Assembly: GCF_001298105.1 (NCBI RefSeq)
Contig: NZ_LGJH01000140.1
Location: forward strand, 1 to 64,000
Direction: 5' to 3'
DNA from: Novosphingobium sp. ST904
Lineage (GTDB): Bacteria; Pseudomonadota; Alphaproteobacteria; Sphingomonadales; Sphingomonadaceae
DNA: 64,000 nt
A program made the translations under genes and the position numbers. Below the pieces are notes generated by a model, which was not told the origin of the DNA, did not search any database, and worked only from the letters and a program-made list of their open reading frames with translations. Shown one piece after another: positions 34,811 to 45,230 of this stretch. Each line of letters opens with the position of its first letter. Positions within the stretch are counted from its first letter, which is position 1.

Positions 34811-35734
34811 TTAATCTGTCTCTTCGGCCGATTCCGTGGCCGGAGGATGGAGGCGAAGCCGCGTGACGCGTCGCTCGTCGCCGTCGGTGACTTCTATGCG
34901 CCAGCCGCTGTCATGCTCCAGGACGGTGCCGACCTGCGGAACCTGTCCGGCCAGCACGAAAGCAAGTCCGCCCAGGGTATCCACGGCTTCCTCGACTTCG
35001 GCCAGGCGCGGGTCGATCCGCTCCGCAACGTCATCGAGTTCGACGCGGGCATCGGCGTCCCAGATACCGCTCTCTTGCGAAATTAGCAACTCCTCGGGGG
35101 CGTCGTCGTGCTCGTCCTCGATATTGCCCACGATTTCCTCGACGAGGTCCTCGATGGTGATGATACCGTCGGTGCCGGTATACTCGTCGATGACGACGGC
35201 GAGGTGCGTGCGCTGGGCCCGCATGTCCACCAGCACGTCGAGCGCGCCGCGGGACTGCGGCACGTAGAGCGGCTGGCGCAGCAGGGCCGACCAGTCCTCG
35301 GGCGGCTGTTCGCCGCGGGCGAGGATCGGGAACACGTCCTTGATGTGGATCATGCCCTTTATCGCGTCGAGCGATTCGCCATAGACCGGCATGCGGCTGT
35401 GGCCATGTTCGGCAAATGCCTCGACCACTTCGGCCCAGCTTGCCGAGGCTGGAATCGCCACGATCTCGCTGCGCGGCACGGCGACGTCGTCGGCATCGTG
35501 CTCGCTGAAGTGGAGCAGATTGCGGAGCATCTGCCGTTCAAGCTGGGATAGATCGCCGTTGGCGGGACCGCTATCGTCGGCGTCGCCTTCGTGCTCGTTG
35601 ATGACGTCCTCGATCTGTGCGCGAAGCGACTGATCGCCGTCGTTCTGGAAAAGTCGCCTGAAGACACGCCAGAGCGTGCCTGTACTGTCCCCATCTCCCG
35701 AGCCGGACTCGGTATGGCGGCCATTGTCGGCCAT
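34811..35734 (-). CDS. corC: CorC/HlyC-type CBS domain protein
   Basis: 307 aa. No membrane helix. Two CBS domains (about 85-215: VAVPRSEIVAIPASASWAEV, MIHIKDVFPIL and RAQRTHLAVVIDEYTGTDGI, ITIEDLVEEIVGNIEDEHDD) are followed by a C-terminal CorC/HlyC domain ending in VTRLRLHPP. CorC is associated with Mg/Co efflux in enterics and, in the phoH-ybeY-corC order seen here, is a conserved companion of ybeY. The start MADNGRHTES overlaps nothing; the gene is 22 bp after ybeY. The gene symbol follows the conserved cluster. Confidence 0.88.
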   Translation of the reverse strand: MADNGRHTESGSGDGDSTGTLWRVFRRLFQNDGDQSLRAQIEDVINEHEGDADDSGPANGDLSQLERQMLRNLLHFSEHDADDVAVPRSEIVAIPASASWAEVVEAFAEHGHSRMPVYGESLDAIKGMIHIKDVFPILARGEQPPEDWSALLRQPLYVPQSRGALDVLVDMRAQRTHLAVVIDEYTGTDGIITIEDLVEEIVGNIEDEHDDAPEELLISQESGIWDADARVELDDVAERIDPRLAEVEEAVDTLGGLAFVLAGQVPQVGTVLEHDSGWRIEVTDGDERRVTRLRLHPPATESAEETD

Positions 35735-35756
35735 CGTTTTATGATACCCCTACAGG

Positions 35757-36247
35757 TTAAGATCTGTCGCCATATGGGTCGGCAATGCCGATGAGGGCAA
35801 GAGCCTTTGTTTCGAGGGCCTCCATTGCCTCGGCATCATCGTCCGAAATCTCGTGATCGTGCCCCGCAAGGTGCAGCAGGCCGTGGATGATGAGGTGGCT
35901 GGCATGGTGTTCCACCGGCACGCCTTTCTCCTGCGCCTCACGCGCGCAGGTCTCGAAGGCGAGGGCGAGATCGCCCAGCATTTCGGGCGGCCGTCCGGTG
36001 CGAGGGCCAGCAGGTCGGCGCGTTCGAGCATGGGGAAGGAAAGCACGTTGGTGGGCTTGTCCTTGGCCCGCCATTCGCGGTTCAGGACGTGGACTTCCTC
36101 GTCCGATGTGAACAGCAGGCTGGCGAGAAGCCGCGGATTTTCAAGCTCCGGGGCTACTTCCACCAGCGCTTCCAGCGCGGCTTCGGCAAGGTCGGCCCAG
36201 TCGGTCGCAGGGGGCCAGGGCGCTTCGATATCGATTTCGAGATCCAT
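35757..36247 (-). CDS. ybeY: Endoribonuclease YbeY (frameshifted)
   Basis: The restored product is 163 aa. The zinc-binding motif HLIIHGLLHLAGHDH is complete near the C-terminus. NREWRAKDKPTNVLSFPM is the other conserved block. One C is missing near 35990 (GGCCCGCCC read as GGCCGCCC), which splits these two blocks into different frames. YbeY is needed for 16S rRNA 3'-end maturation and ribosome quality control, so a true null is unlikely to be tolerated well. It lies between phoH (33 bp) and corC (22 bp). Confidence 0.92.
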
Positions 36248-36280
36248 CCCTGGCCCCTTGGCGCAAAATGCCGCTCGGCG

Positions 36281-37324
<1,044 letters not shown>

Positions 37325-37459
37325 GTGCTCCTTTCGAATGAGGATGCTTCGTTCTGTCTCGAAGATGGCTCCGCGCATCGTTTCCTGCAAGGCGCTTCTA
37401 TTCGAAAATTGCTCGCTTCATGGGGGATAACCTCCCGTTTCGGCGCGCTGCCCGCGATT

Positions 37460-37477
37460 TGTCGCAGGCTTGCGACA
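37460..37477. promoter_or_regulatory. Inverted repeat in the phoH/rcnB-like divergent promoter region
   Basis: TGTCGCA and TGCGACA (7-bp perfect arms, 4-bp spacer) sit in the 276-bp region between the divergent phoH and RcnB-like genes. It could be an operator or a short hairpin. The remaining sequence is less GC-rich, as expected for promoters, with no sure -35/-10. Confidence 0.35.
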
Positions 37478-37600
37478 CACCTGAAATTTTCCTGCAAACA
37501 ACATTTTAAGTCCGTTCAGCTTGCGGGGTGCAAACCTGAACTCACAGACCGACCAGGCCCCTTCGGGGATCATGGGTCGCTCGGTTCAAGGAGAAGCATA

Positions 37601-38092
37601 ATGCGCAAGTTCATCATGGCCGCCCTGGCAGCAAGCGTCATCATTCCCGCAGCGGCGGTGCCGACCATGGCTTCGGCGCAGAGCGCCCGCGAAGTCCGCG
37701 AAAGCGCCCGCGATGTCCGCCAGAGCGAACGCCGCGTCGATCGCGACGTGCGCCGCGGCGATTACCGCGCGGCCGACAAGTCGCAGCGCCAGCTCAACCG
37801 CGACCGCCGCGAACTGCGCGAAGACTGGCGCGACTATCGCCAGGCCCATCGCGGCGATTACCGCCGTCCCGCCTATGTCGGCCCGCGCGGCTATCACTAT
37901 CGCCCGGTCGCCGTCGGCCACCGCTTCCAGCCGTCCTACTACGGCAGCCGCTACTGGGTGAACGACTATGGCCGCTATCGCCTTCCCGCGCCGCGCGCCG
38001 GCCATCGCTGGGTTCGTTACGGCAATGACGTGGCCATGGTGAACATGCGTTCGGGCCGGGTCGTCACCATCCACAATGGTTTCTTCTGGTAA
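37601..38092 (+). CDS. RcnB family periplasmic protein
   Basis: 163 aa. Signal peptide at 1-27 (MRKFIMAALAASVIIPAAAV, cleavage near ASAQS). A charged Arg/Asp-rich helical region (about 30-85: VRESARDVRQSERRVDRDVR) follows. The C-terminal RcnB-type segment is YWVNDYGRYRLPAPRAGHRW, VRYGNDVAMVNMRSGRVVTI. The founding RcnB is a periplasmic Ni/Co homeostasis protein, but most alphaproteobacterial relatives are uncharacterised, so no metal role is asserted here. The start is preceded by AAGGAGAAGC. It is a single gene, ended by the hairpin at 38130. Confidence 0.85.
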   Translation: MRKFIMAALAASVIIPAAAVPTMASAQSAREVRESARDVRQSERRVDRDVRRGDYRAADKSQRQLNRDRRELREDWRDYRQAHRGDYRRPAYVGPRGYHYRPVAVGHRFQPSYYGSRYWVNDYGRYRLPAPRAGHRWVRYGNDVAMVNMRSGRVVTIHNGFFW

Positions 38093-38129
38093 GAATACCG
38101 CCGCCGGGCTTGACCCGGGCGGGTCGCGG

Positions 38130-38159
38130 AGGGCCTCCGGCAAAAGCCGGGGGCCCTTT
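38130..38159 (+). terminator. Intrinsic terminator after RcnB-like gene
   Basis: AGGGCCTCCGGC, AAAA loop, GCCGGGGGCCCTTT: a GC-rich stem with a short T tail, 38 bp after the stop codon at 38092. Confidence 0.8.
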
Positions 38160-38236
38160 CCATGCGTGCCGTTCGTGCGCCGTCTGCGACAGGGCGATCT
38201 TGCGGCAGGGGTGGGCAAGCGGCTAGCCTTGCGGGC

Positions 38237-38833
38237 ATGAGCAGGAAAACTCCCGCCGCCAGGATTCTGGCGCTCGCCCCCGTCCTGGCCCCCGTTCTGG
38301 TCCTTGGCCTCTCGCTGGCGGGCTGCAAGAAGGATGCCGCCCCGCCCGAGGCCACCGCTTCGGCGGAACCGGCGGAGGATGTCACCGCACCCGCAACGAT
38401 GACGGTGGAGGACTGGATTCGCGCCAATCACAAGGATGCGCTCTCCACCGACCTCGGCAAGTTGCAGTACGCCGCCGCCGAGACCGACCTCGACGGCGAC
38501 GGCATGCCCGAGGTGCTCGTCTATCTCGGCGGGCCGATGTTCTGCGGCACCGGCGGATGCAATCTCGTGGTGCTGAAGCGCGAGGGCGCCGATCTTCGCA
38601 AGGTGAGCGAAACCAGCGTCGTCCAGCTTCCGGTGGGCGTGCTGGAGAGCAAGTCCCACGGTTGGCGCGATCTGGCCGTCACCGTTTCGGGTGGCGGCAT
38701 GGCGGAAGGTGTCTCGCGGCTGCGCTTCACCGGCAAAAGCTATCCCACCAATGCCAGCGTGGAAGTGAGCGCCGACGCGGAGCCGGTAAGCAAGCCGCTG
38801 ATCGCGGAAGGCGCGCTCAAGCCGCTCGACTGA
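38237..38833 (+). CDS. Hypothetical lipoprotein
   Basis: 198 aa from ATG 38237; upstream in-frame codons run into the terminator and are excluded. The lipobox LSLAGC ends at about Cys 31 (signal: ILALAPVLAPVLVLGLSLAGC region), giving a lipid-anchored, periplasm-facing protein. The mature part begins KKDAAPPEATASAEPAEDVT, a flexible linker, then a small domain with DLDGDGMPEVLVYLGG, an EF-hand-like Asp-rich loop, and CGTGGCNLVVLK with two Cys. Similar domains occur in uncharacterised proteobacterial proteins. It overlaps the 3' end of the convergent alpha/beta hydrolase by 17 bp. Confidence 0.75.
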   Translation: MSRKTPAARILALAPVLAPVLVLGLSLAGCKKDAAPPEATASAEPAEDVTAPATMTVEDWIRANHKDALSTDLGKLQYAAAETDLDGDGMPEVLVYLGGPMFCGTGGCNLVVLKREGADLRKVSETSVVQLPVGVLESKSHGWRDLAVTVSGGGMAEGVSRLRFTGKSYPTNASVEVSADAEPVSKPLIAEGALKPLD

Positions 38834-39539
38834 TAAGCCAGCGGCGGAAGGCGGCGTTGACGGCGTCTGGCTGCTCCATCGGCGCCATGTGCCCGGCTCC
38901 CGCGATCACTTCGTAAGTGGCGCCGGGCAGGGCCTGCACCATTTCCTCGGCAAGCCGGGGCGGGGTGAGGGCATCGGCCGCTCCGACCATGACCATGGCG
39001 GGCACGGTGACGGTGGCGAGCGTCTCCAGCGAATCGGCGCGGTCGATGATCGCGGCCTGCTGGTCCATGTACGTGCCGAAACCCACGCGCTGGGCCATCT
39101 GCACGACCTCCTCGAACAGCGCTTCGGGGCATTCCGGCGCGACGAGCTGGCGCAGCGAACCGCGCAGCACGCTTTCGAAGCCGCGGGTCTGCGCGGTGCG
39201 GATCGCGGCGCGGCGCAAGTCTGCCTGTTCCGGGGTGTCCCCCCGCGCATTGGTGTCGACAAGGGCGAGGCGAAGCACCCGCTCGGGCGCGCGGCGCCAG
39301 ATTTCCATGGCGACATAACCGCCCATCGAGAACCCGGCCAGGGCGAACCGTGCCGGTGCCGCTTCAAGCACGCGGCTGGCCATCAGGGCGATCGAATCGT
39401 CCTTCAGGGTATCGCCGATGGAGATATCCGCGATCCCGGAAAGGCCCGAGACCTGCGCCTGCCAGACGTGCCGGTCGCAGGACAGGCCGGGGATGAGAAC
39501 CAGTGCCGCCCGCTGTTCCGCCGCCAGCTCTTCCGTCAC
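38817..39539 (-). CDS. Alpha/beta hydrolase
   Basis: 240 aa. The nucleophile motif [11 protein letters not shown] (Ser near 92) and the C-terminal [21 protein letters not shown] (His near 217) with an Asp-rich [11 protein letters not shown] strand between them define the catalytic triad of the alpha/beta fold. There is no signal peptide. Its start codon overlaps the miaB stop (4 bp), so it is probably translated with miaB, although it is not a usual miaB partner. Substrate unknown. Confidence 0.85.
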   Translation of the reverse strand: MTEELAAEQRAALVLIPGLSCDRHVWQAQVSGLSGIADISIGDTLKDDSIALMASRVLEAAPARFALAGFSMGGYVAMEIWRRAPERVLRLALVDTNARGDTPEQADLRRAAIRTAQTRGFESVLRGSLRQLVAPECPEALFEEVVQMAQRVGFGTYMDQQAAIIDRADSLETLATVTVPAMVMVGAADALTPPRLAEEMVQALPGATYEVIAGAGHMAPMEQPDAVNAAFRRWLISRAA

Positions 39540-40870
39540 GGGTGGGCCGGGCTCAGCAGCCTGGCGGAGATCGCGTTGTAGCCGGCTTCGGTCAGTTCCA
39601 CCGTGACCAGATCGCCTACCGCGACATCACCGTCGAAATAGACCGACTGCAGCCATGGCGACTTGCCGAGCCACTGGCCGGGGAACTTGCCCTTGCGTTC
39701 CACCAGCACGTCGCAGGTCTTGCCGACCGAGGCCTGGTTGAAGGCGGTCTGGTCCCGGCCCAGCGCGGCCTGAAGGCGCAGGATCCGTTCGGTCATGACT
39801 TCGGCGGGAACCTGGCCGGCCATCGTCGCGGCGGGCGTGCCTGCGCGCGGGCTGTACTTGAAGCTGAAGCACTGGGCATAGCCGACCGCATCGACGAGCT
39901 TGAGCGTATCCTCGAACTCGGCATCGGTCTCGCCGGGGAAACCGACGATGAAGTCGCCGGAAAGGGCGATGCCCGGCCGCGCCGCACGTACCTTGTCCAG
40001 CACTTTGAGATAGCTTTCGGCGGTGTGGCTGCGGTTCATCGCCTTCAGCACCCGGTCGCTCCCCGCCTGTACCGGCAGGTGTAGGTAGGGCATCAGCTTT
40101 TCGACTTCCGCGTGGGCCGCGATCAGCCCGTCCGCCATGTCGTTGGGATGGCTGGTGGTATAGCGGATGCGGGCGAGATCGGCGATCCCGGCCAGTTCGC
40201 GGATCAGCCCGTCAAGGCCGACGCGGCGCCCCCTGGCGTCCTCGCCGGTCCAGGCGTTGACGTTCTGGCCCAGCAGCATGATTTCGCGCGCGCCGGCGTC
40301 TACCAGCCGCTTCGCCTCGTCGACCAGATCGGCGTGCGGGCGCGAGACTTCGGCGCCGCGGGTATAGGGAACCACGCAATACGTGCAGAACCGGTCGCAG
40401 CCTTCCTGAACGGTGAGGAAGGCGGTGGGGCCCGAGCGCCTGCGTTTCGGCAGGGCGCCGAACTTGGTTTCCGCCGGCATGTCGGTATCGGTGACGCGGC
40501 GGCCTTCGCCGGCTTCGCGGATCATGTCGGGCAGGCGGTGATAGGCCTGCGGGCCGACCACCATCTTCACCGCGGGCGCGCGCTTCATGATCTCGTTGCC
40601 TTCGGCCTGCGCGACGCAGCCGGCAACGGCGATCAGCGGCGAGGACCCGTCGGCGCGGCGAAGGCGGCCGATATCGGAATAGACCTTCTCCGCCGCCTTT
40701 TCGCGGATGTGGCAGGTGTTGAGGACGACGAGATCGGCATCCTCGCCCTCGGGCGCGGCGGCAATGCCCTGTTCGGCGAGCAGTTCGGCCATGCGTTCGC
40801 CGTCATAGACGTTCATCTGGCAGCCGAAGCTCTTGACCCGGTAGGTCCTGGGATTCTGGGTGGAAGGCAT
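39536..40870 (-). CDS. miaB: tRNA-2-methylthio-N6-dimethylallyladenosine synthase MiaB
   Basis: 444 aa, full length. The N-terminal methylthiotransferase domain binds the second cluster with Cys 17 (FGCQMN), Cys 53 (NTCHIREK) and Cys 85 (AGCVAQ). The radical-SAM motif CDRFCTYC provides Cys 158, 162 and 165. A C-terminal TRAM domain (about 375-440) ends the protein. MiaB inserts sulfur and a methyl group at A37 of tRNAs reading UNN codons. In related genomes it precedes phoH-ybeY-corC directly; here the hydrolase, lipoprotein and RcnB-like genes lie in between. ATG 40870. Confidence 0.95.
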   Translation of the reverse strand: MPSTQNPRTYRVKSFGCQMNVYDGERMAELLAEQGIAAAPEGEDADLVVLNTCHIREKAAEKVYSDIGRLRRADGSSPLIAVAGCVAQAEGNEIMKRAPAVKMVVGPQAYHRLPDMIREAGEGRRVTDTDMPAETKFGALPKRRRSGPTAFLTVQEGCDRFCTYCVVPYTRGAEVSRPHADLVDEAKRLVDAGAREIMLLGQNVNAWTGEDARGRRVGLDGLIRELAGIADLARIRYTTSHPNDMADGLIAAHAEVEKLMPYLHLPVQAGSDRVLKAMNRSHTAESYLKVLDKVRAARPGIALSGDFIVGFPGETDAEFEDTLKLVDAVGYAQCFSFKYSPRAGTPAATMAGQVPAEVMTERILRLQAALGRDQTAFNQASVGKTCDVLVERKGKFPGQWLGKSPWLQSVYFDGDVAVGDLVTVELTEAGYNAISARLLSPAHP

Positions 40871-40962
40871 GGCCGGGCGAATACACGCCTTCGCGCGGCT
40901 TTTGAAGGGGCGCCGCCGCGCGGTCGGAACGGTGCCGACTCAGGCATTTTGCGGTTGCAATC

Positions 40963-41022
40963 TGAACAACTGTTAATGTTGGAGATTAACCGTTGTTCAG
41001 GCTGGAAATGAACCTTTGTTCA
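40963..41022. promoter_or_regulatory. Cluster of TGAAC...GTTCA/GTTAA dyads upstream of lipoprotein gene
   Basis: TGAACAACTGTTAA (40963-40976) and TTAACCGTTGTTCA (40986-40999) are inverted copies with two mismatches and a 9-bp spacer, forming a 14-bp hairpin stem. TGAACCTTTGTTCA (41009-41022) is a further dyad of the same shape. They lie in the 282-bp miaB/lipoprotein divergent region and may be repeated operator sites; the binding protein is unknown. Confidence 0.5.
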
Positions 41023-41152
41023 TACTCGAAACCCACGGAATGCGCGGGCCTCCGTTCACCTGAGCAGAAGCACGACCGGCCAGAATCGCGTTGTCGGAAA
41101 AGCGCTGCTGGGCTTGGACAATTGCACAATTGTTAACAATCAGGAGAATTCC

Positions 41153-41455
41153 ATGTCGCCGTCACTTTTGAAGCTTGCTCCCGCCGTCGTCGTTATGGTT
41201 GGCGCCATGGGTCTGGGCGGCTGCGCCAGCAAGGGCTTCGTGCGCGAACAGATCGCGACCGTGAACCAGCGCATCGACGGGCTCGACTCGCGTCTCCAGC
41301 AGACCGACGGCACCGCCAAGCAGGCTCTTGCCGAAGCGCAGGCTGCATCGGGCCAGGCCCAGAACAACGGCCAGCGCATCGACCAGCTCAACGGCCGCGT
41401 CGATGGCGTCGAGCAGCAGATGGCCCAGGCCCAGCGCAAGCGCGCCCGCAACTGA
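41153..41455 (+). CDS. Small Lpp-like coiled-coil lipoprotein
   Basis: 100 aa from ATG 41153, preceded by AGGAG at 41142. The signal peptide ends in the lipobox LGGC (Cys near 23). The mature part is a continuous, Gln/Ala-rich helix with heptad spacing: FVREQIATVNQRIDGLDSRL, AQAASGQAQNNGQRIDQLNG, VDGVEQQMAQAQRKRARN, resembling alanine-zipper/Lpp-type outer-membrane lipoproteins. The terminal Lys of Lpp that joins peptidoglycan is absent; the end is RKRARN. It lies just upstream of an L,D-transpeptidase gene (118 bp), which is suggestive because those enzymes attach Lpp-like proteins to the wall. Confidence 0.75.
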   Translation: MSPSLLKLAPAVVVMVGAMGLGGCASKGFVREQIATVNQRIDGLDSRLQQTDGTAKQALAEAQAASGQAQNNGQRIDQLNGRVDGVEQQMAQAQRKRARN

Positions 41456-41572
41456 CGGACCGCTTCTGACGGCACGTCCGGGGTTTCGCCCCGGACACTT
41501 GCCGGTTACAGGCCGACTACAAGCGTCGGCGCCGCTCCTGGCGCCGACCGTTCTTCCCGAGTGCCCCGATCG

Positions 41573-42328
41573 ATGATGAAGGTGTTCCTGGCGCTGGCCG
41601 GTCTGGCCACGCTGGCCGTTGCCCCGGCCGCGCAGGCGGCGAATGCGCCCGCTTCCGCCACTACTGCCGCGAAGAAGGCCAAGGCGCCTGCCGGGAAGAC
41701 CGGCACTTCTGCGAAGACCGCCGGGAAGAAGCGGGCGAAAAAGGCTGCCCCCGCACCGAAGCCGCCGATGGCGCGTTCCGAGGATACCGCGCGGGTCGCC
41801 GACTGGGTGGCCTCCTCCGGCGACAACCGTTCGCTGCCCTATGTCATCGTCGACAAGAAGTCCGCTGCGGTCTTCCTGTTCAATGCCAAGGGCGAACTGG
41901 TTTCCGAAGGGCCTGCGCTGGTGGGCATCGCCCCGGGCGACGACGCCACGCCCGGCGTCGGGGCGAAATCCCTTTCCGAGATCGGGCCTGCCGAGAAGAC
42001 CACGCCTGCCGGGCGGTTCCTTGCCCGGTTCGGCTGGGCCGCGGGACGCCAGCGGGTGCTGTGGGTGGACTATGCGACCTCGGTGGCGCTTCACACCATT
42101 CCGCCCGCCAACAAGGAACACCGCCGCGACCGAATGCTGTCGCCCACGATCGAGGACAACCGGATCACTTTCGGGTGCATCAACGTCCCGGTCGCCTTCT
42201 ACGGCAAGGTTCGCCCGCTGTTCGAGAAGAAGGGTGGATATGTCTATGTCCTGCCCGATACCAAGCCGATCGAGGAAGTGTTCCCGCGCCTGCGCGTCCA
42301 GGCATTCGTGAACGCCGGGGCTTCCTGA
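41573..42328 (+). CDS. L,D-transpeptidase (YkuD) family protein, atypical active-site motif
   Basis: 251 aa from ATG 41573 (GTG 41561 is an alternative). Signal peptide MMKVFLALAGLATLAVAPAA, then an Ala/Lys linker (about 25-65) and the catalytic domain. The conserved His is in VALHTIPP and the Cys in RITFGCINVPVAFYGKVRP, where most YkuD enzymes have SHGCxR/N; here Phe-Gly-Cys replaces Ser-His-Gly-Cys. Asn after Cys-Ile is kept. Such enzymes make 3-3 crosslinks or anchor proteins to peptidoglycan, but several divergent members are not proven active. It follows the coiled-coil lipoprotein gene. Confidence 0.82.
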   Translation: MMKVFLALAGLATLAVAPAAQAANAPASATTAAKKAKAPAGKTGTSAKTAGKKRAKKAAPAPKPPMARSEDTARVADWVASSGDNRSLPYVIVDKKSAAVFLFNAKGELVSEGPALVGIAPGDDATPGVGAKSLSEIGPAEKTTPAGRFLARFGWAAGRQRVLWVDYATSVALHTIPPANKEHRRDRMLSPTIEDNRITFGCINVPVAFYGKVRPLFEKKGGYVYVLPDTKPIEEVFPRLRVQAFVNAGAS

Positions 42329-42502
42329 TCCTGCGCTTTCCGGGGCGGCCGGGGCTCCCGCGAGGCGCTATCGCGCATCGCGGCGCGAGCGTGGCTCCGC
42401 AGGATTGACCGGGGTCGGGCCCCGATCGGGCGTGCCGCGTAAACCCGTCCGTCCTCGTGCAGCCTGTTTCCCTTTCGCTGCACTTCGGCTATCCGCGCGC
42501 GG

Positions 42503-44250
42503 ATGAGCGATAACCAGACCCTTTACGCCGCCTTCGCAGGCCACCTCAACGCCGCGCTCGATGCGCTCGAAGCAGCAGGCACGCTGCCCGGCGGCCTGAA
42601 GCGAAGCGCGATCACGGTCGAGCCGCCGCGCGATACTTCGCACGGCGATCTTTCGACCAATGCGGCGATGGTGCTCTCCAAGCCCGCCGGCATGAAGCCG
42701 CGCGACCTGGCCGAAGCGCTGGTGGCGGAGCTGTCGAAGCTCGATTCGGTGACTTCGGCGGAGATCGCCGACCCGGTTTCATCAACCTTCGCCTTTCTGA
42801 CGCCACCTGGATCGCCGAACTGCGTGCGATCGGCGCAATGGGCGCGGACTATGGCCGCTCGGCCATGGGCGGCGGCGCCACCGTCAACGTGGAATACGTT
42901 TCGGCGAACCCCACGGGTCCGATGCACATGGGCCACTGCCGCGGCGCGGTCGTCGGCGATGCACTGGCGACTCTGCTGGAGTTCGCGGGCCACAAGGTCA
43001 TCAAGGAATACTACGTCAACGATGCCGGCGCGCAGGTGCAGGTGCTCGCCCGCTCGGCGCATGTGCGTTATCGTGAAGCGCTGGGCCATGACGTCGGCGC
43101 GATCCCCGAGGGGCTCTATCCGGGCGAATACCTGATCCCGGTCGGCCAGCAGCTTGCCGCCGAATTCGGCGACAAGTACGCGGACGCGCCCGAATCGGAA
43201 TGGCTTGTGCTGTTCCGCGAGAAGGCCGTTGCCGCCATGCTGGTGATGATCAAGCAGGACCTCGCGCTGCTGGGCATCCATCACGACCTGTTCTCCTCGG
43301 AAGCCGAGCTTCAGGCCTCGGGCAAGCCGGACGAGGCCGAGGCATGGCTGCGTTCGAAGGGCCTCGTCTACGACGGCGTGCTCGAAGCGCCCAAGGGCAA
43401 GACGCTTGAGGACTGGGAAGCGGTGGAACTGCCGCTGTTCAGGTCCACCCAGTTCGGCGACGATCAGGACCGCCCGATCAAGAAGTCGGACGGCACCTGG
43501 ACCTACTTCGGCGCTGACCTCGCCTACCACTTCCAGAAGGCCCAGAGCGCCGACGCGCTGGTGGACATCTGGGGGGCGGACCACGCGGGCACCGTCAAGC
43601 GCATCAAGGCCGCCGTGGCTGCCATGACCGGCGCCGATGGAGAACCCACGCCGTTCGAGATCAAGCTGGTGCAGATGGTCCAGCTCCTGCGCGACGGCGA
43701 GCCGGTGAAGATGTCCAAGCGTTCGGGCAACTTCGTCACGCTGGCCGAAGTCGTCACCGAAGTGGGCAAGGACGTGGTGCGCTTCACCATGCTGACCCGC
43801 AAGCCGGAAGCGCAGATGGACTTCGACTTCGCCAAGGTGGTCGAAGCCTCGAAGGACAACCCGGTGTTCTACGTGCAGTACGCCAATGCCCGCGTCCACT
43901 CGACCCTGCGCAAGGGTGAGGCCGAGGGCGGATTCAAGCCTTCGTCCGAGCACCTCGAACTGCTGGGCGCGGAAGAACTGGAGCTGGTCAAGCTGGCCGC
44001 GCAGTTCCCGCGCATCGTCGAAGCCGCCGCCGCCGCGCGCGAACCGCACCGCATCGCCTTCTTCCTCGGCGACGTCGCGGCCGCGTTCCACGGCTACTGG
44101 AATCTCGGCAACGACCGCGTCGAAAAGCGCTTTGTTAACGCCGCCGACGGTAATCTTACCAGCGCCCGGCTTTTCCTGGCGGCGCAGATCGGGCAGCTTG
44201 TCCGCAATGGTCTCGCGCTGCTGGGCGTCGAGGCAGTGGAGGAAATGTAA
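42503..44250 (+). CDS. argS: Arginyl-tRNA synthetase (frameshifted)
   Basis: The restored product is 582 aa. The N-terminal Add-1 domain has [20 protein letters not shown], the HIGH-like site [20 protein letters not shown], and the KMSKRSGNF loop for the KMSKS signature; the DALR anticodon domain ends [13 protein letters not shown]. One G is missing near 42770 (GCCGGACCC read as GCCGACCC), which puts the first 90 residues in another frame. ArgS is essential, so the break must be a sequence error. The next gene starts 3 bp after the stop and forms the conserved argS-SPOR-nagZ-scpA-scpB-tatABC order. Confidence 0.95.
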
Positions 44251-44253
44251 GCC

Positions 44254-45081
44254 ATGGCGAACTGGGGCCAGAATCAGGAAGGCGGAGAGGATCGCAGGGG
44301 CACGTTTCACGACGACCTGAACGCGAACCGCTCCGGCAGCATCTCGGGTTACGACGAACCCGGCCCGATGGAACCCGGTAAGCTGGAACCCGGTAAGCTG
44401 GAACTGGGCGACGAGGATGTCCGCCTGCCCTGGCTCGAAGGCGAGGATGAGGAATTCGAAGACCAGCAGGGTGGCGGCTCAGGCCAGACCCTGCTGCTCG
44501 TCGCGCTGGCGGTCGTTGCCATTCTCGTCATCGTCGGCGGTATCTGGTGGGCTACGCGCCAGAGTTCGGAGCAGCCGCTGGTCGCCAGCGGCGGCGTGAT
44601 CGAAGCGCCCAAGACCCCTTACAAGACTCGGCCGGAAAATCCCGGCGGAGACGTCGTGGCCGGCACCGGGGATACGAGCTACGCCGTCGCCGAAGGTCAG
44701 AGCCGCATCCCGCAGATCGGCCAGGGCGATGCGCCGGGTCCGGGCTTCGACGGTCAGCCCGCCCCGCAGCCTTCGCCCGCCGCCAAGCCCGACGCCAAGC
44801 CTTCGCCGGCTGCCAGCGCCGCGGCGAAGCCGGAACCGGTCGTGAGCGGTGTAGGCGTGCAGGTCGGCGCCTATACCTCCAAGCCCACCGCCGAAGCCGG
44901 CTGGAATGCGCTCAAGGTGCAATATCCCGCGCTCTCCGGCGTCAGCCACCGCATCGTCGAAGGGCAGGCGGACATCGGCAAGGTCTACCGTCTTCAGGCC
45001 GTACCGGGCGATCTCGCTGCGGCGCGGGCGCTGTGCAGCGGCATGAAATCGGCCGGGCTGAGCTGCCAGGTGAAGCAGTAA
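44254..45081 (+). CDS. SPOR-domain inner-membrane protein
   Basis: 275 aa. The N-terminal cytoplasmic part is acidic and has a tandem repeat (EPGKLEPGKLELGD, about 38-51), then one membrane helix (about 79-101, TLLLVALAVVAILVIVGGIW). A Pro/Ala/Lys-rich periplasmic linker (about 150-195) precedes the C-terminal SPOR domain (GVQVGAYTSKPTAEAGWNAL ... LCSGMKSAGLSCQVK). SPOR domains bind denuded glycan strands at division sites, so a role in cell-wall remodelling or division is likely. It is codirectional with argS and nagZ, as in many alphaproteobacteria. Confidence 0.88.
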   Translation: MANWGQNQEGGEDRRGTFHDDLNANRSGSISGYDEPGPMEPGKLEPGKLELGDEDVRLPWLEGEDEEFEDQQGGGSGQTLLLVALAVVAILVIVGGIWWATRQSSEQPLVASGGVIEAPKTPYKTRPENPGGDVVAGTGDTSYAVAEGQSRIPQIGQGDAPGPGFDGQPAPQPSPAAKPDAKPSPAASAAAKPEPVVSGVGVQVGAYTSKPTAEAGWNALKVQYPALSGVSHRIVEGQADIGKVYRLQAVPGDLAAARALCSGMKSAGLSCQVKQ

Positions 45082-45095
45082 GGCAGGGAAAGGCA

Positions 45096-45127
45096 GGGAG
45101 CCCCTGGCTTTCCGGGCTCCCCCTTTC
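45096..45127 (+). terminator. Hairpin between SPOR gene and nagZ
   Basis: GGGAGCCC and GGGCTCCC(C) form an 8-bp stem with a 9-10 nt loop, followed by CCTTTCC. It would partly end transcription before nagZ, which starts 104 bp further on. Confidence 0.6.
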
Positions 45128-45230
45128 CCCATGGCGGTGGCGCCGGGGAGGGGGTTCTCCCTGTCCTGTCCACACTTCCCGAAGCCCGAATTCTTGCGAA
45201 AATCGCAGAATCCTGCGACCAAGCGCGCTT

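Noticed and set aside
42523..44310. 595-codon minus-strand frame over argS
   Set aside because: Antisense to an essential synthetase with HIGH and KMSKS motifs; His/Arg/Val-rich shadow.
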